Assembly (NCBI RefSeq): GCF_000512205.2
Contig: NZ_CP011450.1
Span: 124,001 to 188,000, forward strand
Direction of reading: 5' to 3'
From: Sphingomonas sanxanigenens DSM 19645 = NX02
Lineage (GTDB): Bacteria; Pseudomonadota; Alphaproteobacteria; Sphingomonadales; Sphingomonadaceae
DNA: 64,000 nucleotides
The notes under the pieces are model-generated. The model ran no database searches. It had not been told where the DNA came from and saw only the letters and a list, made by a program, of their open reading frames with translations. Both the position numbers and the translations under genes were made by a program. Of the stretch, positions 1 to 8,836 are shown piece by piece. The first letter of the stretch is position 1. Each line of letters opens with the position of its first letter.

Positions 1-401
1 CCAGTTCGCCAATTCGAGTTGCGTCAGCTGCGCCATTTCCGACCGTACCTTCTCGCACCGCCATCCAGGTAAGTGTCTGCCCTCGTTCCGGTTCCTACAG
101 CCGTTATTGGTCGCCAAAGCCTGGCCTTAGACCCTTGACGGGGCGCCGAGGAATACTAGCTCGACTGACGCCGAACGCCATAGCGGTTCGGCTGGGACTA
201 GAGGGCGCCGGCTCTCTCTCCGGCGCATCTCATGCCCGAATTGCTCATGCAGAGGATTTGGATATGAGGACGATTGTTCGCGATCTGATCCGTGGGCGGC
301 GGCGCGGTGCTGCCGATAGCTCCCACAACAACGCGCTCCGCCATCTGGAGAGCCAGACGCCACCCTCCCGATCGGAGGCGCGTCGCTGGCGCTCGCGCGT
401 G
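1..401. other. No convincing gene at the left edge
   Basis: I see no supported complete gene here. On the minus strand an open frame runs off the left edge from an ATG at 34-36 (reads MAQLTQLELANW), which could be the first codons of a gene beyond the window, but 12 codons are too few to call. The plus-strand frame that runs into the next gene from about 135 has no coding character. Confidence 0.4.
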
Positions 402-677
402 ATGAAAGTGCTGACGTCGGCAATCGTCGGTCTGCTGGCGCTCCTCGGCACGTCCCTTACCCCCGCAGCGGCTCAGGTCTGGGCGCCGCCGCCGGCGTGG
501 GGGCCGGGCTGGCATCATTGGACCGGCCATCATCGCTGGGCGCCAGGATGGCGCGGCCCAGTGTGGATAGCCGAACCAGGCCCTCGTCATGGTTGGTATC
601 GCTGGCACGGCCGGTGGTACCGGCATTGCGGGTGGCGCTGGGAAGCGCCGCATCTCCGCGGGTGGCGCTGCTACTGA
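402..677 (+). CDS. Small exported Trp/His/Arg-rich protein
   Basis: A 91-residue protein starting at the ATG at 402 begins with a clear Sec signal peptide (MKVLTSAIVGLLALLGTSL, cleavage after AAAQ near residue 25). The mature part is about 66 residues with 13 tryptophans plus many His, Arg, Gly and Pro in WH, WR and GW steps. This resembles small secreted YXWxxG-type proteins of alphaproteobacteria, for which I know no function. The same frame is open back to 135, but the signal peptide decides the start. A strong hairpin follows the stop at once. The call that it is an exported protein is good; its role is unknown. Confidence 0.6.
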   Translation: MKVLTSAIVGLLALLGTSLTPAAAQVWAPPPAWGPGWHHWTGHHRWAPGWRGPVWIAEPGPRHGWYRWHGRWYRHCGWRWEAPHLRGWRCY

Positions 678-680
678 CGC

Positions 681-710
681 GTTGGCCCGACCCTCGGCGG
701 TCGGGCCAAC
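681..710 (+). terminator. Hairpin terminator after the Trp-rich gene
   Basis: A perfect 12-bp inverted repeat, GTTGGCCCGACC and its complement, with a 6-nt loop, begins 3 nt after the stop at 677. There is no T-tract, so it may be a weak or Rho-assisted terminator. Confidence 0.6.
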
Positions 711-821
711 ATCGACCACGTGGCGATGGACCGCGACCATGCCCAGCAAACTGCGCAACGGGCTAGACGGATTTGCTCGCTGGTCATGCCTTCCGCCGAC
801 CGGAGGCCGAGGGAAGCTTTG

Positions 822-1226
822 ATGTTCGAGTGTCTGATCCTTGGAGACAGCACGGGCGTCGGCACCGCGCAGGCGATAAACGCGCGCTACGAACGCCATT
901 GTGACGTTCAGGCCGCAGAGCGGGCCACGGCCGCCCAGGTCCTTTCCTGGCGAAGACCGGGAAAACGCTACAATACCTGCATCTTCTCGATGGGCTCCAA
1001 TGACATGGCCGGACCGGCTCTCGCCGCCCGCCTCGCTGAGATACGTGCGCAGTTCTGTTTCAACCGTGTGATCTGGCTGCTGCCATACGCCCGCCCACAA
1101 GCCTACACCGTCAGCTCCGTCGCTGCTCGCTTTGGTGACGAGACCCTGGATCTCGGCCGCTTCCGCTCCCGCGACGGCGTTCACCCGAGCCGGTATATGG
1201 ACGTGGCCGAAGCGCTTCTGAGATAG
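822..1226 (+). CDS. Short SGNH-hydrolase-like protein
   Basis: A 134-residue product from the ATG at 822 carries the three spaced motifs of SGNH/GDSL esterases: GDST near the N-terminus (block I), GSND in the middle (block III) and DGVHPS near the C-terminus (block V, Asp-His). It is shorter than usual for the family (about 180-200 residues). No signal peptide is seen, so it is probably cytoplasmic. The upstream in-frame ATG at 720 would add 34 residues without family similarity. Substrate unknown; the motif order makes an acyl or carbohydrate esterase role plausible. Confidence 0.55.
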   Translation: MFECLILGDSTGVGTAQAINARYERHCDVQAAERATAAQVLSWRRPGKRYNTCIFSMGSNDMAGPALAARLAEIRAQFCFNRVIWLLPYARPQAYTVSSVAARFGDETLDLGRFRSRDGVHPSRYMDVAEALLR

Positions 1227-1259
1227 CGGTAAAGCAGCCGCTCGGTCCTTCGCTACGGC

Positions 1260-1760
1260 TCAACTGCGCAACGTGGGCGCTTCGCCGAAAGCTGTCTCTG
1301 CCTGCGAGAGGCAGCGGTCCCAGAAGGCAATCGCGGCATGAAAGTTCGGCAGTACCGGCCGGCCAAGACGATCCCGCACCTCTCGCGCGTCGAACGCAGC
1401 GACGCGAGCCACGTTGCCCGGCATCGTCGGATCGACCACCACGGCAATCGTTCCGAAGCCCTCGCTGCGCAGTTCAAGGCCGCCTTGGAATTCCTTCAGG
1501 AGGGCGTTGCGCGTCGGCTCGATGAACTCGCTGAAAATCGGATCTCGCCGCCAGATCGGCCATTGTTCGCGGCTGTACTCGCGCCGAGCGGCATCGTGAC
1601 AGTCAACATTGGCGAACACATGTCCAACCGATCGCAGGAGCGCAACGATCGCGACATATTGCGACTGGAAGTCGGCAACAGGCCGCATCATGCTGTCGTC
1701 CTGCTGAAAGCGGGCGACGAGGTCCCGAATTAAATCGAGCTGGGCGCGGGCGACAAGCAT
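1260..1760 (-). CDS. Unknown protein downstream of Hachiman genes
   Basis: A 166-residue soluble protein I do not recognise. It is rich in Arg, Ala and Phe, with no signal peptide or membrane segment. It lies 132 nt downstream of hamB on the same strand, so it could be co-transcribed and be an accessory of the defence locus, or simply a neighbour. The start ATG at 1760 sits 3 nt after the stop of a 28-codon frame (1764-1850), which could couple its translation. No Shine-Dalgarno stands out. Confidence 0.5.
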   Translation of the reverse strand: MLVARAQLDLIRDLVARFQQDDSMMRPVADFQSQYVAIVALLRSVGHVFANVDCHDAARREYSREQWPIWRRDPIFSEFIEPTRNALLKEFQGGLELRSEGFGTIAVVVDPTMPGNVARVAAFDAREVRDRLGRPVLPNFHAAIAFWDRCLSQAETAFGEAPTLRS

Positions 1761-1763
1761 GGC

Positions 1764-1850
1764 CTAGAACCGCCCAGACACCAGTTGGCGGCCCGCCTCG
1801 GTATCAGAGAAGGCGCGAAGCGTCTCGGCGGTCTTGCAGATTCTCATCAT
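1764..1850 (-). CDS. Possible 28-residue ORF between hamB and the next gene
   Basis: Minus-strand ATG-ATG at 1850 opens a 28-codon frame (starts MMRICKTAETLRAF) that ends 3 nt before the following gene. The position suggests a leader peptide or the last codons of a truncated gene; the sequence alone cannot tell. Listed as a weak candidate only. Confidence 0.2.
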   Translation of the reverse strand: MMRICKTAETLRAFSDTEAGRQLVSGRF

Positions 1851-1892
1851 GATCTCCGCGATGCGATACAGTGGCTCGGTAAATGGGCACGG

Positions 1893-4800
1893 CTATGCCA
1901 CAGCCCAAAGGTCATCGGGTCCGAGATAGCTCAGCTCAAGCTGCGCAGGGTTCAGCGCGACTGTCGCGCGGAGAAGGCCACGCCGATTATGGTTGAGGGG
2001 ATGCTGGAGGCGGCCGATGCCGCGCCCATCGGCAGAGAGCACCAATGGCTGGCCGTTCCAGTTGTGCAAGCTCACGGGAGAGCCGGGCGGAGCCGGCGCC
2101 GCGAACCACTCGACATTCCCCACATAGTCCCGTCGTGCCCAGGTCCGGTTCGCCGCAGGCGCGGCCTCCTGGGCGAACTCGAGCCACATTGCTCGCGTCT
2201 CGGGAGAAGGCCAGTCCGGCTGAGCCGACCAGGCCGCGAGGACAGGCGAGCGTAGCCATGTTCGCAATTCCGCACCGGACGTGAAAGTCGCGCCGGTGTC
2301 CACGACGGCCTTGATGGCTGCCAAACGCGAGTTGAAGCCCGCCTGGATGAGAATCGAAGCCGATCGGTTCATGGTGCCGGTCTCAACGGCAGGGACCGCT
2401 AGACCCAGCTCATGATCGGCGAGGGCCAGGCCGAAGACGCCAACGACATCACCGTTGGCGGCCGCACGCACACGAAGCGCCTCCATCGCCCACGGCAGGC
2501 GATAGACGAGGCCGCCCTCGATGAACTGCAGCGCATCGCCTTCCTGCCCCGCGACGGCGGAGGCGAGTGGCTGCCCGAGCAGCCAGCAGCGGAGGATGTC
2601 GCGCCAGTTCCCCGGAAATGGGTCCGGCTCGAACGGATAGAAGGAGAAGACCCGCTCGGCGATGCCGGTGATCGCCGTAATCGCAGCCTCGTGATCTCCA
2701 ACCAGCAGCGCGGCGTTCGCCTGCACCAGAAGGTCGTTGGCCACCGGCGCCACCGCGTCGAGCGCGTGACCCGCCTCGAGACCCAGCCCCGCAAGAAAAT
2801 AGCCGCGGCGCGAGACGGCAGTCGAATTGGCCCAAATGTAGCGGCTTCGGGTGAGGAGCGTCGCACGGTAAGCGGCGCGCGACCCGGCATCGAGGCGCTC
2901 TAGGCGCCGGTTCCAGAGAGAGGACTGAAGAACCGTGTCGAGCGCGGCTTCGATCTGGTCATCGGGAACATCGTCTTCGCCGATCAGGCTGAGGATCGCC
3001 GTATCGAGCGTCGCCATGGAGCGCTCCCATTGCTTGAGCGCTCGTTCGCGTTTTTCGGGGATCTCGCCCGCCACTTCGGGGAAGGTCCAGGCCGCGGCGT
3101 TGTTGACCACATAGTCGACGAGCTGCTCGAGATTGCCGCCGATCCGCCCATGCATCCTCTTCAGGAGCGCAAAAATGAGCTGAACGAGGCCGCTTTCCAT
3201 CTCGCGGGCGCCGAGATCCCCGATCAGGCCAACCCACTCGTCATGCCTCTTGTTCTGGGTGTCGCTGAAGATCGGGAAGAGCACCAAGCCTTCGACGTCG
3301 ACATAGGCCCGCCCGGCGCGTCCGATCACGTTCTTGAACTCGGAGACCTGGATCTTCTCGCCATGCCGATAGAGCGAATGCATGACGACCGCCGTCGCCG
3401 AGAGGTTGAGCCCCTGCGCGAGAGTGGGCGATGAGATCGTCACCTTCAGAACGCCGTCTCGCAGGAGCCTCTCAACCTCTTTTCGGTAGGCGGTCGGAAG
3501 CGCGCCGTGGTGGAGGGCCACGCCCAGGCGCAGGCATTTGAGGATATCGCTGTCCGCGCCCAGCCATTCTTCACCGAGCGCGATCGCGGTCTGCAGCCGC
3601 ACCGGGTCGACCGTGAGCAGTGACGCAAGCGCGCCTCGCGTATGCAGGTCGACGATGACCTTGGCGAACGGCTCGACGCTGCGCCGTTCCGGGCAATAGA
3701 TCAGGACGGTCTGTCCATCGTCGACCAGACGCCAGGCGGTGGCAAGGCTGAGCTCCTGCTGATTGTCGGGAAACAGCCGGGTCCGCAGCTTCTTCGGCGG
3801 TATGAAGAGCGGCGGTGCCACGCCGGTGAGGAACCCGGGCACGAAGGGCTGCTCTTCGCCGACCCTCAGGTTGAGGCGTGCCCGGGGGGATGACCAGACC
3901 ACCTCGCCGAACCGCAGACGTGTCGGCCGCCAGTCGTCCTTGATGGGATCGCCTGGCTGATCGCGCCGCAGCCACGCCGAGAAATCCTCGAGCTGCGGGC
4001 CATCGGGCAGGATTGCCGACAGGCAGACGATCCGGCGCTGCTCCGCGTCTGGTCGGCGGAGCAGGCGCTGTATCTGGACCTCGTAGCGAACTTCGCGCTC
4101 ACCCGGACCGATCATGTGGCCCTCGTCGAAGACGAGCAGACCGACATCGTCGAGCAACGACGGATCGTTCCTCAAGGCGAAGTCGAGTTTCTCCGGAGTT
4201 GCGACGACAATGTCCCGCTCGCGGATCGCGTCCTCGTCGAACGCAGAGACGCCGATGCTACCGTACAGGGCGGATATGGTCTTGCCGAGCGGGCCGAACG
4301 TACGCTGAAGCGTCGTTTCCGTCTGCGCGGACAGAGCACGAAGTGGCGTGACGAACATCACGCGGCGCCCGGCAGCCAGGCAGCGAAGGATCGAGAGCTC
4401 GGCGACCCTCGTCTTCCCGGCGCTCGTCGGTAGCGAGACCACGAGATTGTCGGCCTGATCGACCGCGCGCGCGGCGGCCTCTATCTGTGACGGCCACAAG
4501 TCAACTTCCGCCCTTGGACGGCGGGCGAGCAGTCCGATGAAGAGATCGCGCAAGCCCCGCCACGGCGGCGCCTCTCCACCGGCCGGAATGAGAGGCACCC
4601 TCTCGTGGAACGTGTTCGACCATAGGTCGGAGAGCAGATGGATCGCGACGCGGTGCGCCCACCATTGCGGCACCAGGTTCAGCTCGGCGCAAATGGCGAG
4701 GTTCTCGCGCAGTTGGGCGATCGCACGGTCGATCAGAGCGCGCTCGCCGCGGTCAAGCGCGAGCAGGAACATCGACACGGCACCGAAGAAGGCATCGGTT

Positions 4801-5417
4801 AGGGCAAGGTCGAGGCCCTCGAACAGGAAATCGTGGCCGTCCCGCTCGGCCGCGTCGCCGACAAGCGGATCGGCAAGACGCTGCTGGAAGAGCGCGGTGA
4901 TGGCCTCATCCGATCCCCGACCATCGAGACGAAAGGCATAGACCCGGGCACGCAGCTCGTTGATGTCCCGCCGCATGAGAAGCGCCAGCGCCTGCTCGAT
5001 GAGCGAGAAGTTCTCCTCCTCCGCCACGACCGCAAGGAGGGAGTAGGCACGGGCGGAGAGATGCGCGAGATGGTAGCTCGCAGCCGCCATCACGAAGTGA
5101 AAATCGCGGTCGGCTTCGGCGCGATTGCCCTTGGCCATGACCGCCTCAAGGGCGGTCGCGGCCTGCTCGAAGGCGACACGCGCCTGGGCCGGGTCGCCAC
5201 CGAGTTCCAGAAGACGCAGCCCAAGCCCGAGCAGCCCATAACCATAGCTGTGCAGGTCGAAGCTCAGTTGCGCAGAAAAGGCCGGTGCGCCCGCCGGGAG
5301 CACGCCCTGCCGCCATATCATCGCCCGTGCCTGGCCGCGCGCGATCAGACGACCGCGAAAACCGGTGGCGGCTGCATCGGTGATGGCGGCGGAGATCGCC
5401 TCAGGGCTGGTTGGCAT
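1893..5417 (-). CDS. hamB: HamB, Hachiman defence helicase
   Basis: A large 1174-residue superfamily 2 helicase. About 320 residues of helical N-terminal region are followed by Walker A PTSAGKTR (near residue 332), a DEAH-type box written DEGH (near 431), SSPTLAQGLNLSA (motif V region, near 670) and IGRAGRAY (motif VI, near 700), then a long C-terminal region. The 5' end overlaps the 3' end of hamA by 17 nt. In Hachiman anti-phage systems HamB pairs with the DUF1837 nuclease HamA, holds it inactive and scans DNA, releasing HamA on sensing damaged or phage DNA. The neighbouring HamA makes this assignment firm; phage range cannot be read from sequence. Confidence 0.85.
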   Translation of the reverse strand: MPTSPEAISAAITDAAATGFRGRLIARGQARAMIWRQGVLPAGAPAFSAQLSFDLHSYGYGLLGLGLRLLELGGDPAQARVAFEQAATALEAVMAKGNRAEADRDFHFVMAAASYHLAHLSARAYSLLAVVAEEENFSLIEQALALLMRRDINELRARVYAFRLDGRGSDEAITALFQQRLADPLVGDAAERDGHDFLFEGLDLALTDAFFGAVSMFLLALDRGERALIDRAIAQLRENLAICAELNLVPQWWAHRVAIHLLSDLWSNTFHERVPLIPAGGEAPPWRGLRDLFIGLLARRPRAEVDLWPSQIEAAARAVDQADNLVVSLPTSAGKTRVAELSILRCLAAGRRVMFVTPLRALSAQTETTLQRTFGPLGKTISALYGSIGVSAFDEDAIRERDIVVATPEKLDFALRNDPSLLDDVGLLVFDEGHMIGPGEREVRYEVQIQRLLRRPDAEQRRIVCLSAILPDGPQLEDFSAWLRRDQPGDPIKDDWRPTRLRFGEVVWSSPRARLNLRVGEEQPFVPGFLTGVAPPLFIPPKKLRTRLFPDNQQELSLATAWRLVDDGQTVLIYCPERRSVEPFAKVIVDLHTRGALASLLTVDPVRLQTAIALGEEWLGADSDILKCLRLGVALHHGALPTAYRKEVERLLRDGVLKVTISSPTLAQGLNLSATAVVMHSLYRHGEKIQVSEFKNVIGRAGRAYVDVEGLVLFPIFSDTQNKRHDEWVGLIGDLGAREMESGLVQLIFALLKRMHGRIGGNLEQLVDYVVNNAAAWTFPEVAGEIPEKRERALKQWERSMATLDTAILSLIGEDDVPDDQIEAALDTVLQSSLWNRRLERLDAGSRAAYRATLLTRSRYIWANSTAVSRRGYFLAGLGLEAGHALDAVAPVANDLLVQANAALLVGDHEAAITAITGIAERVFSFYPFEPDPFPGNWRDILRCWLLGQPLASAVAGQEGDALQFIEGGLVYRLPWAMEALRVRAAANGDVVGVFGLALADHELGLAVPAVETGTMNRSASILIQAGFNSRLAAIKAVVDTGATFTSGAELRTWLRSPVLAAWSAQPDWPSPETRAMWLEFAQEAAPAANRTWARRDYVGNVEWFAAPAPPGSPVSLHNWNGQPLVLSADGRGIGRLQHPLNHNRRGLLRATVALNPAQLELSYLGPDDLWAVA

Positions 5418-6225
5418 TGGCGATCACCTGAGCGTAGACCGCGCCGACAAAGGCGGCGTGTCCATCCACGTGCAGCCCTACGCCCCACTGCCCGATCGGG
5501 CCGGGATAGGCCAGCAGCGCCTGCGTCAGCAGTGCCTCCGGCGCGTTGCCGGAGAAGGTGAAGAGAAGATGCCGGACATGATCGGGCGGGATGCCGAGGC
5601 GATAGAGAGCCTCGTCGATGGCGTCGACGAGTGGAGCGTCCGTCCCAAGGTCCATCAGCCTCGCCGAGATGAACGACAGGGCGTGCGACGACGGAAGGCC
5701 GCCATCCTTGTCGAGCCCAGCGCGCGCTTCCTGAAGCGTCTGCGCCCGCAGATCGATGCGGCTCTTTGCCTCGGTCTTGAGGAACCGTAGGCGCTGCGTC
5801 GCAGGATCAAGGATCATGCCGATCACATCGTCGCCGCGCATCGCCATGTCGCGATGGTCCTTCCACCGCAGTCGCTTGATGGGAGCCCGGTAGCCGCTGT
5901 GGGCATCAATCCATTCGGTCGCGTAGATTTCCCCCAGATCACCGGAGCGTATCTGCGGTGTTTGCGGAAGAAGATCGGTAACCATCTTGGCTGCAGCCGG
6001 CTTGCCCAGCCGCGCGAGCGCAGCTGCCAGACGCTCCTCCGCCGCATAGTGGGCGGGAACCGCCGTCGCCGTCAGCTGGATGCCCATGGCGGCATCCGCT
6101 GTGCGTCCGGTCATCACGCGGACATGGTGATTGCCCAAAGGAGTATCGGCCGCATCGCACCAGTCGTTAAATTGAACCATCCACTCATTCCAAAACGGGC
6201 TGCTGAAGTGCCGGCCCATCCCCAC
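5401..6225 (-). CDS. hamA: HamA, Hachiman defence nuclease (DUF1837)
   Basis: A 274-residue protein of the HamA/DUF1837 family. A PD-(D/E)xK-type active site can be read as SGDLGEIYATEWID (Glu99), GDDVIG (Asp132/133) and KTEAKSR (Glu152, Lys154). Position, family and overlap with the following helicase gene match two-gene Hachiman loci, where HamA degrades DNA after release from HamB. The frame begins at a GTG (6225); the ATG two codons later (6219) is an equally likely start. The flank upstream (6226-6353) shows no obvious regulator gene. Confidence 0.82.
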   Translation of the reverse strand: MGMGRHFSSPFWNEWMVQFNDWCDAADTPLGNHHVRVMTGRTADAAMGIQLTATAVPAHYAAEERLAAALARLGKPAAAKMVTDLLPQTPQIRSGDLGEIYATEWIDAHSGYRAPIKRLRWKDHRDMAMRGDDVIGMILDPATQRLRFLKTEAKSRIDLRAQTLQEARAGLDKDGGLPSSHALSFISARLMDLGTDAPLVDAIDEALYRLGIPPDHVRHLLFTFSGNAPEALLTQALLAYPGPIGQWGVGLHVDGHAAFVGAVYAQVIANANQP

Positions 6226-6353
6226 GTGAATTGTCGCCCGACGCGCGGCCGCGCGTCTACCTTCTAATCCAGCCTGGGCTCATCGAGCCAGTTGCGACCG
6301 GCTCCTGCTCGACGACCCGCCTTGCTGCGGCACGATCCCGCGACTGATACCGG

Positions 6354-6764
6354 TCAGCTCGCGGCAGGGGCCAATCGCGAGCCCGCAATGCGCTCGACCA
6401 CTCGTCGCGCGACATCCGACGGCACGGCAAGTCCGATACCAACATTGCCCCCGCTGGGACCGATGATCGCGCTGTTGATGCCGATGACCTCGCCCCGCAT
6501 GTTGATCAGCGGCCCACCCGAATTCCCTGGATTGATCGGGGCATCGGTCTGAACATACGGCGGACCTGCGGACGGCGCCCGTACGGCGCTGATGATGCCG
6601 GCAGTGACGGTCTGGCCCACCTCGAAGGGGTTGCCGATCGCCACGACATAGTCGCCGACATGGGCCTTGGCTGACTCGCCGAGCGGCAGGGCCTTCAGCC
6701 CTCGCGCTGGGATCCTTAGAACGGCAATATCTGTCAGCGGATCGCTCCCGAGCAGTTCCGCCTC
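6354..6764 (-). pseudogene. C-terminal fragment of an HtrA/DegP-type serine protease
   Basis: About 137 codons match the C-terminal half of the trypsin-like domain of HtrA proteases: [15 protein letters not shown], then [21 protein letters not shown] and [19 protein letters not shown] with the nucleophile serine. The catalytic His region, signal peptide and PDZ domains are absent. The open frame continues to 6806, but residues before the EAELLGSD stretch are read antisense from the neighbouring monooxygenase fragment, so the junction lies near 6764-6785. A non-functional remnant is most likely. Confidence 0.75.
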
Positions 6765-6779
6765 AGGCGCGGACGTCAG

Positions 6780-7497
6780 GGTCGAAAGCCTCGACCTCGC
6801 CGCCACCTGGACAGATCGCTCCTATCAGGCGACCGATTACCGCGTAGGCCGCGTGCTTCTCGCTGGCGACGCGGCCCACATCCACTCTCCGCTTGGCGGC
6901 CAGGGGCTCAACCTTGGATTAGGCGACGCAATGAACTTGGGTTGGAAGCTCGCTGGCGTAATCCGCGGCGACGCGCCGACCGATCTTCTCGAAAGCTACC
7001 AGCACGAGCGGCACCCCGTCGGGGCACAAATCCTGGACTGGTCGCGCGCGCAGGTTGCCCTGATTCGTCCGCAACCCAGCTCGCGGGCGCTTCGGGCGAT
7101 CGTGCGGGACGTGATCGAGACGCGCGACGGCGCAACCTACTTCGCTGAGCGGACCTTGGGCATAGGTCTACGTTACGACCTGGGCGGATCCCACCCGCTC
7201 ATCGGGCGCAGCGCGCCAGACTTCGACCTGAACGACGGGACGCGGCTGAATCAGCATCTGCGCGCAGGCCGCGGTCTGATCGTCGACTTCGACACGGTGA
7301 CCAAGAGAAGAGCGCTCGCCCGCCAGTGGCACCATCGGCTCAACTATCTCAAATCCCGGGCGACGAACCCGTTGGGCCTCAGTGCCCTCCTCGTCCGCCC
7401 GGACGGATTCGTCGCCTGGGCGGTCGACGGCTCTGCCGATGAGAGCGAGCTCACTGCAACGATCAAGCGCTGGTTCGGCCTCCCGTCGCGTCAATAA
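6780..7497 (+). pseudogene. C-terminal half of an FAD-dependent aromatic monooxygenase
   Basis: From about 6780 the plus frame matches the second half of PheA/TfdB or rifampicin-monooxygenase type flavoproteins: YRVGRVLLAGDAAH (the GD motif that binds FAD), HSPLGGQGLNLGLGDAMNLGWK, and a C-terminal thioredoxin-like region with DFDLNDGTRL and VRPDGFVAW. The N-terminal GxGxxG dinucleotide-binding half is missing; the open frame back to 6667 is antisense protease sequence. Truncated and presumably inactive. Confidence 0.75.
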
Positions 7498-7723
7498 CCG
7501 GGCGCGCAATTTCTCGTCTGGATCCTCCCTGACCGCCCTCTCAGCAGTCGCGGCTCCCCTTTTCGCCGTCGGCTCTTTGAAGCGTTATGCACCGTTACGA
7601 GAACCGTCGCCAAGGCTTATTGGGCGCACGGAAAGCGAGGCCTTGATTAGGCCCGGGCGGCTCTGCCTTGCTGGGAAGCGCGCGCCCTGAGGATGAAGCC
7701 CGCTTCCTTACCAGGTCGATCAA

Positions 7724-8833
7724 TCAGCCAAAAACGGTCGCCTGCCTCACCCGCCGGAGGAAGTCGGCAATCAGCTCGCTGTCATCGACATCCTGCACGA
7801 CGCGGGGGCGGAGCGTTCGGACGATTGAAACATTCGGGAACCAGGCTCCAAACTGCTCGCTTTCACCCAGTCCCTGGAGCGCCAAGGTCATGGCGAAGGG
7901 GCCCTCGATTCCCTGTTCGCCAAGAAACGTCCCCAGCGATGTCAGATAGCGTTTGGACGCTTCGTTGAACTCGTGCAGGCCCAGCCTCCCCTCCCCGCTC
8001 AGCTGCTGGATGGCGAACGCGGCATGGGCATGGACGAACCAATCGTCGCGGATGAACAGGCGCTCAATGCCCTGCGACCTCAGGTCCTTCGAATAGAGTT
8101 CATGGCCATCCTCCGCGGCCTTGAACCAAGGATCGGAATGTTCGTGAAACACCGGACCGGGGTGGCGGACATGGTCGCCCTGCTCGAACGCGCGGCGCTG
8201 ATGGTCAAAATGCTCCTGCGGCAGGATGGCAATCCGGAGCGCCTGGCGAGGCACCAAGCGTCCGCTCGCGGCGACTTTCGCATCCTCAGCCGCAGTCAGC
8301 TCCTCGAGACGGCTCATCCAGGTGGTCTCATCGACAAACCGGCTGCGCAGCATCCCCGGGTCGATCGGCAGATTGCGCGCGCCCGACCGGATCAAATACC
8401 CGCCTGAGAGTCGATTCATGAACGGCGCGCCGGCGTGGCGCGGGATCCGGATATCGAGGATGAACCCTGTCTCGAGGTGCAGCGGCACGACCTGCACATC
8501 GAGGGGAACGGGCGTGATGCCATCCTGAATGAGAGTCTGCAGCCGCAGCGCGGTCTTGTCCGGATCGCCCGCGAGCGGCCGGAAGCCGTCGAAGCGGCCG
8601 CCCTTTTCCTCGACGCCCACGATGATGCGGGCCGCGCCCCGGTTCAGAAAGGCTACGACATCGTCGAGCAGCCGGGACTTGGCCTCCGGCTTGTCGATGT
8701 TCACCTCACGCTTGAAATCGAGGTCTTGCCCTTCCTGCAGGCCGCCCTCGGCGAGTTGCGCGACCGTGAGCGAGTCAAGAACCCGCCGGCGGCGCTCCGG
8801 CTTGGCCGGTTCGGTCACACTGATCCTGACCAT
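7724..8833 (-). CDS. AlbA_2/Schlafen-like putative DNA-binding protein
   Basis: A 369-residue soluble protein. Residues about 30-155 look like the AlbA_2 (Schlafen-type) domain: EGQDLDFKREVNI, then LLDDVVAFLNRGAARIIVGV and a GxFDGF turn. The remaining 200 residues are alpha-helical and unfamiliar. It is the last gene of a four-gene minus-strand operon; its ATG lies 3 nt after the recombinase stop. Family members appear as regulators and in several defence loci. A nuclease-like or nucleotide-sensing role is possible, but I would only assert the domain. Confidence 0.6.
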   Translation of the reverse strand: MVRISVTEPAKPERRRRVLDSLTVAQLAEGGLQEGQDLDFKREVNIDKPEAKSRLLDDVVAFLNRGAARIIVGVEEKGGRFDGFRPLAGDPDKTALRLQTLIQDGITPVPLDVQVVPLHLETGFILDIRIPRHAGAPFMNRLSGGYLIRSGARNLPIDPGMLRSRFVDETTWMSRLEELTAAEDAKVAASGRLVPRQALRIAILPQEHFDHQRRAFEQGDHVRHPGPVFHEHSDPWFKAAEDGHELYSKDLRSQGIERLFIRDDWFVHAHAAFAIQQLSGEGRLGLHEFNEASKRYLTSLGTFLGEQGIEGPFAMTLALQGLGESEQFGAWFPNVSIVRTLRPRVVQDVDDSELIADFLRRVRQATVFG

Positions 8834-8836
8834 CGC

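Noticed and set aside
198-1184. Long minus-strand frame opposite the Trp-rich and SGNH genes
   Set aside because: It spans two plus genes and the hairpin between them, has no domain or signal, and shows the Arg/Pro/Ala bias of an antisense frame in high-GC DNA.
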